A stretch of DNA of 64,000 nt from Trueperaceae bacterium. GTDB lineage: Bacteria > Deinococcota > Deinococci > Deinococcales > Trueperaceae. Shown here piece after piece: positions 20,078 through 28,803 of the stretch; position 1 is the first letter of the stretch, and every line of letters starts with the position of its first letter. Made by a program: the position numbers and the translations under genes. The stretch is taken from assembly GCA_011389865.1 (NCBI GenBank), contig JAABTL010000001.1:186001-250000 (forward strand), read 5' to 3'. The notes under the pieces were generated by a model. The model ran no database searches. It saw only the letters and a program-made list of their open reading frames with translations, and was not told the DNA's origin.

Positions 20078-21087
20078 GGTCGCGCCTCGTTGAGGCCGTA
20101 CTTCATCACGCGGCCGTGGCGACCCTCGCGGTCGCGCTCCAGCGCGTAGACCTCGCCGGGGACCTCGGGGAAGGCGGCGCGGGCGCGCTCGAGGCGGGCT
20201 ACCTCTGCCTCGGACAGCTCCTGCGCGTCGCGCAGCTCGACGTGCCGGGTCAGGTGCCGGCGCGAGCGCACACCGACGATGCAGGCGCGCACGCCCGGTT
20301 GACGCAGGCACCAGGCGCTCGCCACGGTGGCGACGTCGCTGCCGCGTGCGTCGGCGACCGCGCGCAGCTCGCGCAGCAGCGCCTGCAGCGCGTCCCAGCC
20401 GCCGAGCTCCTCGACGACGAGCAGGTACTTGACCAGCGAGCGGTTCTCGGGCGTGCCGGCGGGGGCGGGCCGGTCCAGCCAGGCGTCGGACAGCAGGCCG
20501 CCGGCGACGCTGCCGTAGGCCAGCAGGTCGACGCCGTGCGCCGCCGCCAGCTCGGCGAAGGCCCCGCGCGTGCGCCGGTCGAGCAGCGACGCCTGCGCCT
20601 GCAGCGACGCCACCGGGACGCCATGGTCGAGGATCTCGGCGAGGCGCGCGTGGTCGAAGTTGGTCAGGCCGATCTCCCGCACCTTGCCCTGGCGCCGCTG
20701 CTCCACGAGGGCGTCGAGCGCCGCCAGGTACCCCGGCACGGCGAGGTCCCACCAGTGGAACTGCACCAGGTCGAGCGCGTCGACGCGCAGGCGCGCCAGC
20801 GAGCGGTCGACCGCCCGGGCGACGTCGTCGGCGGTCAGCGTCGACAGCGCGGCGAGGTCGGGCACCAGCTTCGTGTGCACACGGACCTCGCCCGCGAGGC
20901 CGTGGGCCGCGACGAAGTCGCCGAGCAGCGTCTCCACGCCGGTGTAGATGTCGGCGGCGTCGAACACGCGGAAGCCGGCAGCGGCGTAGGCGTCGAGGAC
21001 CGCACGGCCGTCTTCGACGTTCGTGCCGTGGCCCTCGGCCAGCTGCCAGCAGCCGACGACCACGCGGTCGAGGTAGGGGAGGGGCAT
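20074..21087 (-). CDS. Aldo/keto reductase
   Basis: 337 aa TIM barrel. Catalytic tetrad visible as DAADIYTG (Asp, Tyr), VHTKLVPD (Lys) and LVQFHWWD (His). The carboxyl part SAWCLRQPGVRACIVGVRSRRHL binds NADP. The substrate is unknown; the WWD segment suggests a distinct subgroup. ATG 21087 follows TATCCT by 5 bases. Forms an operon with the TIGR04076-like gene and diverges from the GH13-like gene. Confidence 0.9.
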   Translation of the reverse strand: MPLPYLDRVVVGCWQLAEGHGTNVEDGRAVLDAYAAAGFRVFDAADIYTGVETLLGDFVAAHGLAGEVRVHTKLVPDLAALSTLTADDVARAVDRSLARLRVDALDLVQFHWWDLAVPGYLAALDALVEQRRQGKVREIGLTNFDHARLAEILDHGVPVASLQAQASLLDRRTRGAFAELAAAHGVDLLAYGSVAGGLLSDAWLDRPAPAGTPENRSLVKYLLVVEELGGWDALQALLRELRAVADARGSDVATVASAWCLRQPGVRACIVGVRSRRHLTRHVELRDAQELSEAEVARLERARAAFPEVPGEVYALERDREGRHGRVMKYGLNEARP

Positions 21088-21092
21088 GGCGG

Positions 21093-21098
21093 AGGATA
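21093..21098 (-). promoter_or_regulatory. -10 box TATCCT, leaderless aldo/keto reductase
   Basis: Ends 5 bases before ATG 21087. Confidence 0.6.
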
Positions 21099-21151
21099 CC
21101 GCGGGCGTCGCCGTCGTCCCGGGCCTGGGACGCGTCGCGCCCCGCCCGTCG

Positions 21152-21196
21152 CGGCCGCCGCGCCGACGGGGACGGGCGGCCGCCGCGCCGACGGGG
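21152..21196. repeat. Exact 20-bp direct repeat in a divergent promoter region
   Basis: Copies at 21152-21171 and 21177-21196, 25 bases apart, end 12 bases before the -10 box at 21208. Suits tandem regulator binding. Confidence 0.75.
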
Positions 21197-21207
21197 CGTC
21201 GTCGGCT

Positions 21208-21213
21208 ACGCTC
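21208..21213 (+). promoter_or_regulatory. -10 box TACGCT of the GH13-like gene
   Basis: Leader about 25 bases with GGAGGAG (from about 21236) before ATG 21247. Confidence 0.55.
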
Positions 21214-21246
21214 GGGGCGACGCCGCCGCGCCGCAGGAGGAGCCGC

Positions 21247-23673
21247 ATGCACGACCCCCCCGCCCGCATCGATGCCGACGCCACCACCGCGCTGGTCGCC
21301 TGGTCGCGCTCGGCCGGGGACGCGGACACCGATGACTTCGCCCGTGCTCGACGCCGCGCCGCCCGGCTCGGCGCGCGCGTGCGCCGCGACGCCGCAGGGA
21401 TCGTCGTCGAGTTCGGGTTCTGGGCGCCGGCACTCGCGGCACGCCGCTTGCCCGACGACCGCGTCCGACTGGAGCTGTTCCTGCCCCCATCCGGACTCGA
21501 CCCGGCGCGGCCGCCGGAGACCGCGCGCTTCGTGCGCCAACGCCTGCCGCTGACGCGCGACGGCGACTACCTGTGGGCCGTCGCGCGCGGGCTGCCGGTC
21601 GGCGACGGCGGGCGCCTCGGCGCGCTCTACGCGCTCGCGCACGCCGACGAGCACGGCCGTTGGCGCAGCCTGCCCGACCCGCTGGCCGCGTCGATGCCGT
21701 TCGGTGCCTTCGCGCCCTCGGAGGTCGTCGACCTGGACGCCTTCCACGAGGGGCGCGCCGACGCGGGCTTCTTCGAACGCCACGCCGCCCGGAACGGCGA
21801 TGGCGCGGAGCCGGCGCGCTTCGGGCCACCGGTCAACGTCCTCCAGCTGCACGTGCCGACCGCCACCGCGGGCGGCACGCTGGCCAGCCTGACGCGCGCA
21901 CTGCGGCGTCTCGCCGCGAAGCTCACGACGGGCGAGCCGCTGACCCCGTACGAGCGCTGCCTGAGCGAGTACGACGCCATCCAGCCGCTGCCGCTCGAGC
22001 CGACGATCGAGCGGGAGCGGGGTCCGTGGCCCTGGTCGCCCGCGCCCGTCGATCCGGCGTCCGACGTCGACGACGCGGTCGCCGTCGACGTGCGGCTGCG
22101 CCGGCCCGACGTCATCGACTGGGGCTACGACATCGCCTTCGCCGGCATGGCTGCCACCAACCCGGCGCTGCTCGCGGGCGGCCGGCCCGACGAGGCGATC
22201 GCGCTGGCGGAGGCGCTGCACGGCTTCCCGGGGCGGCCGATGATGCTGATCCTCGACCTGGTGTACGGCCACGCGGACGACCAGTCGCTCGCCATCCTCG
22301 ACCCCGCGTTCTTCCGCGGGCCCAACATGTACGGCCAGGACGTCAACCAGCAGCACCCGGGGGTGCGCGCGCTCATGCTCGAGATGCAGCGCCGGCGGGT
22401 GGACGTCGGCGCCGACGGCATCCGCGTCGACGGCGCGCAGGACCTGAAGACCTACGACCCGGCCAGCGGTGAGCTGGCGCACGACGACGACTACCTCGTG
22501 GAGATGGGCGAGCTGGTGCAGGAGGTGGCAGGCGTCCGCTACCGCCCGTGGTGCATCTTCGAGGACGGCCGCCCGTGGCCACGCGAGGACTGGCCGACCG
22601 CCAGCCGCTACCGCGAGGTCACGGAGCGGCAGCCGCACGCCTTCCAGTGGGGACCGCTGACCTTCGCGCACAACACGCCCGCCCTGGAGGGCTTCTGGTG
22701 GGACCGCTGGTGGCGCGTCGAGCAGATCCTGGAGGTCGGCGACCGCTGGATCAGCGGTTGCGCCAACCACGACACCGTGCGGCGCGGCACGCAGCTAGAT
22801 CCCGACGGGCCCATCAACCGCCGGCTCGGCGCCACGCTGCCCGAGGTGCTGCGCCGCGCCTACGACCACCCCGCGGGCCAGCTGCTCACCTACGTCGCCT
22901 TCCCGGGCGTGCCGATGGACTTCCTCAACGCCGTGGCGCGTGCGCCGTGGGGGTTCGTGCGCGACACCGACGACCGCCATGCGGTCAAGGTGGCGGCCGA
23001 GGAGGCCGGCTTCCTCGACTGGCAGGTCGACGAGGGGGGCTTCGCCGGCGGGGAGGCCTTCGTGCGCCTCAAGGCACTGGGCTTCACCGAGCTGGCGCCG
23101 CTGCGGCGCGCGTTCCGGGCGCTCGAGGCCGAGGTGCGGGCCGGCTCGGACGTGGCGACCGCGGCCGAGCGCGTCGCCCCGCTGCTGCCCGCGGGCTTGG
23201 GGCGGCCCCCTGGCGTCGAGGGCCTGAAGCGCCTGGCCCACGCGTTCATGGCCGACGCCGCCGCGTGGTGCAACGTCGGGCGCCACGCCGACCGCATCGA
23301 CGCGGCGCAGGCCGAGTTCGGCGCCCGACTGCGGGCGCTGCGGCGCGCGCGACCGTGGCTGATGGCGGCTCTCGGCGACGGCGAGCACTGCCGCGTCGAG
23401 CGCCGCGACGGCGCCACCCTGGTCGACGCGCTGCGGCTCGCGCCCGATGGCGGCGAGGCGCTGTGGCTGGTCGCCAACCTGGAGGGGGAGACGGTCGACG
23501 TGCGCTTCGAGAACGCACCGGCGGCGGGCGCCTGGACGCCGCTGCTGGCCTCGCTGGGGGCGCACGTCGGCGACGGTGTCGTGCGGCTGCCCGACGGCGA
23601 GGGGCTGGTGCTGCGGGGGGCTCGGCCATGGATGGTTGCTTCTTGTCGCGCCACGACCGGCGACGGCCGCTAG
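21247..23673 (+). CDS. GH13-like hydrolase, resembles glucosylglycerol hydrolase
   Basis: 808 aa, no signal peptide. Contains VNVLQLHVPTATAGGTLASL, DIAFAGMAATNPALLA, MLILDLVYGHADDQSL, the GH13 nucleophile motif GADGIRVDGAQDL, WCIFEDGRPWPRED (acid) and SGCANHDTVRRGTQL (transition-state Asp). This layout, with a wide spacing of GH13 motifs, fits glucosylglycerol hydrolase, which cleaves the compatible solute glucosylglycerol in cyanobacteria. A sucrose or glucosylglycerate hydrolase is an alternative. GGAGGAG precedes the ATG. The stop TAG forms the first half of the next -10 box. Confidence 0.6.
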   Translation: MHDPPARIDADATTALVAWSRSAGDADTDDFARARRRAARLGARVRRDAAGIVVEFGFWAPALAARRLPDDRVRLELFLPPSGLDPARPPETARFVRQRLPLTRDGDYLWAVARGLPVGDGGRLGALYALAHADEHGRWRSLPDPLAASMPFGAFAPSEVVDLDAFHEGRADAGFFERHAARNGDGAEPARFGPPVNVLQLHVPTATAGGTLASLTRALRRLAAKLTTGEPLTPYERCLSEYDAIQPLPLEPTIERERGPWPWSPAPVDPASDVDDAVAVDVRLRRPDVIDWGYDIAFAGMAATNPALLAGGRPDEAIALAEALHGFPGRPMMLILDLVYGHADDQSLAILDPAFFRGPNMYGQDVNQQHPGVRALMLEMQRRRVDVGADGIRVDGAQDLKTYDPASGELAHDDDYLVEMGELVQEVAGVRYRPWCIFEDGRPWPREDWPTASRYREVTERQPHAFQWGPLTFAHNTPALEGFWWDRWWRVEQILEVGDRWISGCANHDTVRRGTQLDPDGPINRRLGATLPEVLRRAYDHPAGQLLTYVAFPGVPMDFLNAVARAPWGFVRDTDDRHAVKVAAEEAGFLDWQVDEGGFAGGEAFVRLKALGFTELAPLRRAFRALEAEVRAGSDVATAAERVAPLLPAGLGRPPGVEGLKRLAHAFMADAAAWCNVGRHADRIDAAQAEFGARLRALRRARPWLMAALGDGEHCRVERRDGATLVDALRLAPDGGEALWLVANLEGETVDVRFENAPAAGAWTPLLASLGAHVGDGVVRLPDGEGLVLRGARPWMVASCRATTGDGR

Positions 23674-23676
23674 GAT
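23671..23676 (+). promoter_or_regulatory. -10 box TAGGAT sharing the previous stop codon
   Basis: TAG 23671-23673 is the stop of the GH13-like gene; TAGGAT ends 8 bases before GTG 23685. Confidence 0.55.
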
Positions 23677-23684
23677 GAGCACAC

Positions 23685-26354
23685 GTGCTCCTGCGGACCC
23701 TGGGCGGCCTCAACTTGGAGGGCGCGTCGTTGACGCGACCCAAGCCCCTGCTCATGCTGGCGTACGTCTGTCTCGAGGGCCCGGTCACGCGCCGCGAACT
23801 CTCCGACGTCTTCTTCCACGACGCCGACGACGCTCGCGACAGCCTGTCGACCGCGCTGCGGCACCTTCGTCGGGCGGGCGCCGTGGAACGGCTCCCCGAC
23901 GAGCGGGTCTCGGCCCTGGTGGCATGCGACGCGACCGGGCTGCTGCGCGACTTCGACGCCTACCGCTACGAGGCCGTCCTGCATGCCTACGAGGGGCCCT
24001 TCCTCGAGGGGATCGACGTGTCCCTCGGCCTCGACCTCGAGACCTGGCTGTTCACGACGCGGGAGGCGATCGCGAGACGGGTGCGCGTGGCCGCGCTGCA
24101 TCGAGCCCGAGCACAGATCGCCGAGGGGCAGCTGGACGAGGCCCGCCGACTCGCCGCGCTCGCCGTCCACCTGCGCGGGGCGCCGGAGCTCGAGATGGAC
24201 GAACTGGCCGCCGCCCTGCCCGTGCTGGAGCGGCTGAACCTGCCCGAAGCGGCCCAGGTTCGCGAGCTCGCCGAGAGCTACGGTATCGACTTGGAGCGCT
24301 CCGGCCCCGGGGATGCCGAGCGCGCGCGGATCGCGACCGTGCCGCGCCGCAACACCGCCTTCTTCGGCCGCCAGGACGAACTGCGGGCCTTGGAGGAGAT
24401 CCTGGACGAGCCGAACACGCGTCTCCTCACGCTGTTCGGGCTCGGCGGCGTGGGCAAGACCCGCCTGGCGCTCCGCCTGGCCGAGCGGGTCGCGGCCCAT
24501 GGCTCGGAGCGCTACCCCGACGGCGTCGCGGTCGTGTCGCTGGAGTCGGTGGACCGGCCATCGGAGGTCGCGCACACGATCGCCGCCGGCCTCGCGCTGC
24601 CCGCCACCGCCGGCGCGAGCGCGGGCGACCTCGCCGACGCCCTCGCGAGTTGGCGGGCCCTCCTCGTGCTCGACAACTTCGAGCGCGTGGCCGGCGCCGC
24701 GACCGATCTGGCGCTCCTCACCGACCGCTGCCCGCACCTCCAGTGCCTCGTCACGAGCCGGGTTCGTCTGGGCATCGCGTGCGAGCGGACCTTCGAGCTC
24801 GGCGGTTTGGCGACGCGGAGCTCGGTTGAGCCCGCGGGCGTCGCCCCCGCGCCGACCCTCGGGGCGATGTCCGAAGCCGCCCAGCTCTTCGCCGAGCGGG
24901 CCACGGGTGTGGGCTTCCCGACGGAGGCCGTCACCCGTGACGCGGACGCCATCGAGGCGTTGTGCGGAACGCTGGAGGGGTACCCGCTCGGCATCGAGCT
25001 GGCGGCGGCGTTGACGCGCGCCCTGTCGGTCGCAGAGATCCATGCGGCGCTTCGCCGCGACCTCGAGGTGCTCGACCACGGGCCGCTCGATGCGCCCGCC
25101 CGCCACCAAGGTGTCAGGGCCGTGCTGGAACCGAGCTGGTCCCTGCTGCAGCCCCGCGAACGCGACGCGTTGGCGCGGCTGAGCGTGTTCCGGACGACCT
25201 TCGCCTTCGATGCCGCGGCCGCCGTCGGCGGCCTGTCGCTGCCGTCCCTGCTCCGGCTCGTCGACCACGCCGTACTGCGCGCCGACGGCAGCGGCCGCGG
25301 CCGCTTCGGCTTCCACCCGGTCATGCTGGCCTACCTCCGGGAACGCTGCGGCGCGGCGGAGCGAGCGGCGGCCGAGGAGGCGCACCGGACGTTCTTCGCC
25401 GAGCGCCTGGCGGCGGACGGCCCCCGCGCCGCCTCCGAACCGCGCGAGGTGCTGGACCGCTTGGCCGCCGACCTGCCGGACGTCATGTACGCGGTGCGGG
25501 CATGGTTCGCCGCGGGTGACGACGCCCGCGCCATCGACATGATGCGGGCGTTGGTGGTGGACGCCGAGTTCTTGGTGGCGCGGGGCGGCGGCGTCGAGCT
25601 CATCGCCCTGGCCCGCCAGGCGGCCCTCGCGGCCGAGGCCCGCGGCGACCTCCACGCGGCCGAGCCCCTGTGGACGAAGGTGGCCAACGCGGTGCGCCTC
25701 CTCCAGGACGACCTCTTCGAGGCCGTCGCGTGCTACGCGCGCGCGCTGGAACTGGCCGAGCGGAGCGACGAGGTCGGCCGGCAGGTCATGCTCCATGCGA
25801 TCCTGGGAGGGATCCTGGACGCGCAGTTGCCGGACGTCGCGGAGGCCCACATGACCAAGGCCGGGGACCTCGCGGAGGCGGCGGACGACGACCTCCTTCG
25901 CTGCGAGGTGCTGCACCGCCGCGGGTACGTCGCTTCGGCGCGGGAGGACTGGCCCCGAGCGCGAACGCTGAACGCCCGGGCCGTCGAGATCGCGGACCGG
26001 CTCTGGGCGGCCGGTGCTCACCCCGGTCGCGTGCCCAGCCTGCTCTTCTTCAGCCTGCACAACCTGGGGGTCGCCGAGGAGGGGCTCGGCGACGTGGCCG
26101 CGTCGATCCCGCACCGCACCCGCGCCCTGGAGGTGGCGACCGCCCGCGGGCAGTCCCTGTGGATCGCCAACGCCCGGCACGACCTGGCCATCGCCTACCG
26201 GGCGCTCGACGACCGAGACGCCGCACGCCGCCACGCCGAGGAGGCGCTGCGCCTCTACGACCTCCAGGGGGCCGCCAGGAACCGCGCGAGGGTCCAGGAG
26301 ATGCTCCGCTCGTGGGGGGAGGAGGAGGCGTCTCACGATGAGGTCACGGGATGA
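23685..26354 (+). CDS. SARP/BTAD-type regulator fused to a STAND (NB-ARC) ATPase and TPRs
   Basis: 889 aa, GTG start. Residues 1-95 form a winged helix (RRELSDVFFHDADDARDSLSTALRHLRR). About 95-215 is BTAD-like, opening with YEGPFLEG. The NB-ARC ATPase follows FFGRQDELRALEEIL, with Walker A GLGGVGKT (252-259), ALLVLDNFE (Walker B), LVTSR and GYPLGIELAA. A winged-helix region and carboxyl TPR-like helices end the protein. AfsR-type proteins of this shape hydrolyse ATP on ligand sensing and activate transcription. Followed by a secreted subtilase and a second SARP gene, which may be its targets. Confidence 0.85.
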   Translation: MLLRTLGGLNLEGASLTRPKPLLMLAYVCLEGPVTRRELSDVFFHDADDARDSLSTALRHLRRAGAVERLPDERVSALVACDATGLLRDFDAYRYEAVLHAYEGPFLEGIDVSLGLDLETWLFTTREAIARRVRVAALHRARAQIAEGQLDEARRLAALAVHLRGAPELEMDELAAALPVLERLNLPEAAQVRELAESYGIDLERSGPGDAERARIATVPRRNTAFFGRQDELRALEEILDEPNTRLLTLFGLGGVGKTRLALRLAERVAAHGSERYPDGVAVVSLESVDRPSEVAHTIAAGLALPATAGASAGDLADALASWRALLVLDNFERVAGAATDLALLTDRCPHLQCLVTSRVRLGIACERTFELGGLATRSSVEPAGVAPAPTLGAMSEAAQLFAERATGVGFPTEAVTRDADAIEALCGTLEGYPLGIELAAALTRALSVAEIHAALRRDLEVLDHGPLDAPARHQGVRAVLEPSWSLLQPRERDALARLSVFRTTFAFDAAAAVGGLSLPSLLRLVDHAVLRADGSGRGRFGFHPVMLAYLRERCGAAERAAAEEAHRTFFAERLAADGPRAASEPREVLDRLAADLPDVMYAVRAWFAAGDDARAIDMMRALVVDAEFLVARGGGVELIALARQAALAAEARGDLHAAEPLWTKVANAVRLLQDDLFEAVACYARALELAERSDEVGRQVMLHAILGGILDAQLPDVAEAHMTKAGDLAEAADDDLLRCEVLHRRGYVASAREDWPRARTLNARAVEIADRLWAAGAHPGRVPSLLFFSLHNLGVAEEGLGDVAASIPHRTRALEVATARGQSLWIANARHDLAIAYRALDDRDAARRHAEEALRLYDLQGAARNRARVQEMLRSWGEEEASHDEVTG

Positions 26355-26421
26355 GCCGCAGCATCTTGGTGCGGCGCCATGGCGGCGATCCGCCGTGACT
26401 TCGAATGGGGAGCGTGAGCAC

Positions 26422-27852
26422 ATGGAACGAAGCAGCCGGATCCGTCCCTTCCTCCTCGCCGTGGCCGTTGCCGCCTTGGCGGGCGCCGCCTGGGGCCAAG
26501 CGTGGCAGCCTCACTGGGAGGCGGACCTCTACCACGCGTTCGTCGAGGGGCTCGGCGAACGTCAAGCGTTGGCCGGCAGGATCGCCGACGCCGCCCGGGC
26601 GGGTGCCCGTCTCGACGTCGAGGCCGTCACGGGAGACGTGTGCGCCATGCAGCTCGGGACCGGCGGGAACCCGCGAATCGACGGTGGGGGCGGCACGGCC
26701 CGGATCGACGGCGGGGGCGGCCGGCCCAGGGTCGACGGCGGCGGCGACACGCTGCTGGCGCCGTTCCCCTCGGGAGGCTCGGCGCTCTGGCCCTACCCGC
26801 ACGCGAGCGCCTACGTCGTCCCCTTCCCCCCCACCGGCGGCCTCGAGCCACCCACCGTTCGGATGGCCGTGATCGACGCGTTCGGGACCGGCGCCTTCGG
26901 CGCGCTGACCGGCAGCGGCGCGACGTACAGCGTGGCCGCCCTATGGCACGAGCTGGTCGGTCGACTGCTTCTGGGTCACGGCGCGGATCCGGTCCCCCAC
27001 GGCAACCTGGTCCTGTTCCACCTGCTCGCGCAGTGGGCGGGACAGGACGGGCTCCAGGTTCGTGCCTCGGGGGACGAGGAACGCCCCGTGCTGCACGTCA
27101 GCGCGCCTGGCCGCAGCGAAGAAGCGGACGTCCACCTCCTCGGCGTCGCGTACGCGGACGTCGCGAGCATCCGACGGGCCATGGACGACGCGAGGGAGCT
27201 CGGTGACGCCGTGGTCGTGGCGAGCTGGGGGTTGGTCGACTGCACGGTGGCGGCGGGGTATCAGGCCGCGGCGTCCACGCTGCCCAGCTTCGCCACCTAC
27301 GTCGCCGGCGTGCTGCGGCGCTCGGGCGTATCGCAGGCGCTGCTGAGGGAGCTGTGCGGGGCCTTCGGGCCCGAGATCGCCGCGGTCGTGGGGTACGCGG
27401 ATTGCGAGAACGAGGGCTTCTTGAGATCGATCAGCCGGCTGCTGACCGTGGCGGCGGTGGCGGAGATGGACCGTCGGGCGCGCTTCGCGGTGGAGTGGGA
27501 CGATGGTGGCGACGGCGGGCTCGCCGTCTTCGCATCGGCGGGCAACCAGGGCCTGGCGTTCCCGATGCCGCCGGCCGCGTGGCCGGGGGTGGTGGGCGTG
27601 GAGGCGTGCGTCGCCGGGGCCCTGGACGAGCCGGCGGCCTTCTCGAACGCAGGCAGCACGTTGCTGGACGGCGCCTTCGGGGCCCGCGCCCTCGGCGGCT
27701 GGTTCGCCACGCCGGTCCTCGTGGACGGCGCGCTCCTCGGCTACTGGGGAACCTCGTTCGCGGCGCCTGCCGCGGCGGCGGCCTTCGCCGGCGGGCGCTG
27801 GGACCTCGGTGCCCTCGGGGTCGTGGCGCCCTGCACGGAGGGTCAGAGGTGA
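26422..27852 (+). CDS. Secreted subtilisin-like serine protease (S8)
   Basis: 476 aa. A signal peptide of about 26 residues (basic start, hydrophobic core, AAWGQA end) indicates export. Catalytic Asp152 (VIDAFGTG), His193 (VPHGNLVLFHL), oxyanion Asn375 (ASAGNQG) and Ser445 (GTSFAAP) are all present. The Asp motif is atypical (usually VIDTG). Six Cys in the mature part may form disulfides. Residues 84-110 are three 9-residue R-I-D-G-G-G repeats ahead of the catalytic domain, possibly a propeptide linker. GGGAG lies upstream of ATG 26422. Sits between two SARP regulators. Confidence 0.85.
   Translation: MERSSRIRPFLLAVAVAALAGAAWGQAWQPHWEADLYHAFVEGLGERQALAGRIADAARAGARLDVEAVTGDVCAMQLGTGGNPRIDGGGGTARIDGGGGRPRVDGGGDTLLAPFPSGGSALWPYPHASAYVVPFPPTGGLEPPTVRMAVIDAFGTGAFGALTGSGATYSVAALWHELVGRLLLGHGADPVPHGNLVLFHLLAQWAGQDGLQVRASGDEERPVLHVSAPGRSEEADVHLLGVAYADVASIRRAMDDARELGDAVVVASWGLVDCTVAAGYQAAASTLPSFATYVAGVLRRSGVSQALLRELCGAFGPEIAAVVGYADCENEGFLRSISRLLTVAAVAEMDRRARFAVEWDDGGDGGLAVFASAGNQGLAFPMPPAAWPGVVGVEACVAGALDEPAAFSNAGSTLLDGAFGARALGGWFATPVLVDGALLGYWGTSFAAPAAAAAFAGGRWDLGALGVVAPCTEGQR
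26671..26751 (+). repeat. Three 27-bp in-frame repeats in the subtilase
   Basis: Encode (P/A)R(I/V)DGGG units with 9-residue period, residues 84-110. Confidence 0.8.
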
Positions 27853-27922
27853 TCCCGCGCCGCGGTCGGGTCTTGGACGGAGCGTGAACGGAGCCGCCGC
27901 CGCATCCTGATCTCGCGGGATC

Positions 27923-27927
27923 GGAGG
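27923..27927 (+). promoter_or_regulatory. Ribosome site GGAGG of the small SARP gene
   Basis: 6 bases before ATG 27934. No TANNNT box is seen in 27853-27933, so this gene probably shares a transcript with the subtilase. Confidence 0.55.
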
Positions 27928-27933
27928 CCGCTC

Positions 27934-28785
27934 ATGACCATCAGGAAGGGATTCGATCGCAGCGACGCTGCAGGACCGGCCAGGCGTGTGCGGTCGTGGC
28001 GCCTGCTCGGGGACGCCCGCGAGGGCGTGGCCGCCCCGGCGCGCCGGCGAGGGCGCTCGGCGAGGCGTGGGTTCGACCGCCCGTCCCCGCCGTCGCTGGC
28101 GCTGCTGGGGGCGCCGCGCCTGCGCATCGACGGGGCGTGGCACGATCTGCCGCCGAGCCGCTGGGTCGCCCTGCTGGCGTACGTCGCCCACGCGCGCACA
28201 TGGGTGCGCCGAGAGCTGCTGGCGGTGACCTTCTGGCCCGAACACGACCAGGTGCGCGCGTCGTGGAATCTTCGCCAGTGCCTGCAGACGATCGCCCGCT
28301 CGCGCGCGGGAACCGCCTTCGAGCGCGAGCCCACGCGGGTGTGCTGGCGGGGAACGTCGGACCTCGGCGATTTCCAGTCCTACCTGGAGGCCGCATCGTG
28401 GCAGGCGGCCGTCGCGACGTACCGCGGCCCCTTCCTCGACGGCCTCGAAGCGGTAGACGTCGGCCCCTTCCAGGACTGGCTCGGGGTCGAGCGCGGCGAC
28501 CTGCAGGAGCGGTGGCGGGCGGGCGTCCTGGCGCTCGCGGAGGAGCGGCTCCGCGCCGATCGGGGCGGAGCGGCGCTGGACCTGGTCCACACCCTCCTGC
28601 GGCACGACCCGCTCGACGAGGTCGCCGTCCGGCTCGCCCTGCGCGCCGCCGCGGCGAGCGGCGACCGGACCCGCGGCGCCCGGGCCTACCTGGCGTTCTG
28701 CGAGGCGCTGCGTGACGAACTCGGCGCGGAGCCCGAACCTACGACCGAAGCCCTGTGGAAGGAACTGACGTCGACGCCCGCCTGA
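27934..28785 (+). CDS. SARP/BTAD transcriptional regulator without ATPase
   Basis: 283 aa. Residues about 50-130 are a winged helix (LLGAPRLRIDGAWHDLPPSR, then RRELLAVTFWPEHDQVRASWNLRQCLQTI). About 135-280 is a BTAD helical domain with YRGPFLDGLEAVDV and a TPR-like end. It shares the GPFL-G signature and layout with the amino part of the 889-aa regulator, so the two are paralogues. The first 45 residues are Arg-rich and likely disordered. The stop TGA is the loop of an 8-bp hairpin. Confidence 0.85.
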   Translation: MTIRKGFDRSDAAGPARRVRSWRLLGDAREGVAAPARRRGRSARRGFDRPSPPSLALLGAPRLRIDGAWHDLPPSRWVALLAYVAHARTWVRRELLAVTFWPEHDQVRASWNLRQCLQTIARSRAGTAFEREPTRVCWRGTSDLGDFQSYLEAASWQAAVATYRGPFLDGLEAVDVGPFQDWLGVERGDLQERWRAGVLALAEERLRADRGGAALDLVHTLLRHDPLDEVAVRLALRAAAASGDRTRGARAYLAFCEALRDELGAEPEPTTEALWKELTSTPA

Positions 28786-28793
28786 GGCGGGCG
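28775..28793 (+). terminator. Stem-loop with the stop codon as loop
   Basis: Eight-base perfect stem (CGCCCGCC and GGCGGGCG) with TGA loop, in the 18-base convergent gap with der. Confidence 0.6.
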
Positions 28794-28803
28794 CCGACCG
28801 CCC

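Noticed and set aside
20116-23673. 1185-residue plus-strand frame
   Set aside because: The first 377 codons are antisense to the aldo/keto reductase; the true gene starts at 21247 after a ribosome site.
23685-27852. STAND ATPase and protease as an anti-phage defence system
   Set aside because: The protease has a signal peptide, the ATPase has a DNA-binding SARP head, and there are no mobile or defence neighbours; a regulator-target pair is simpler.
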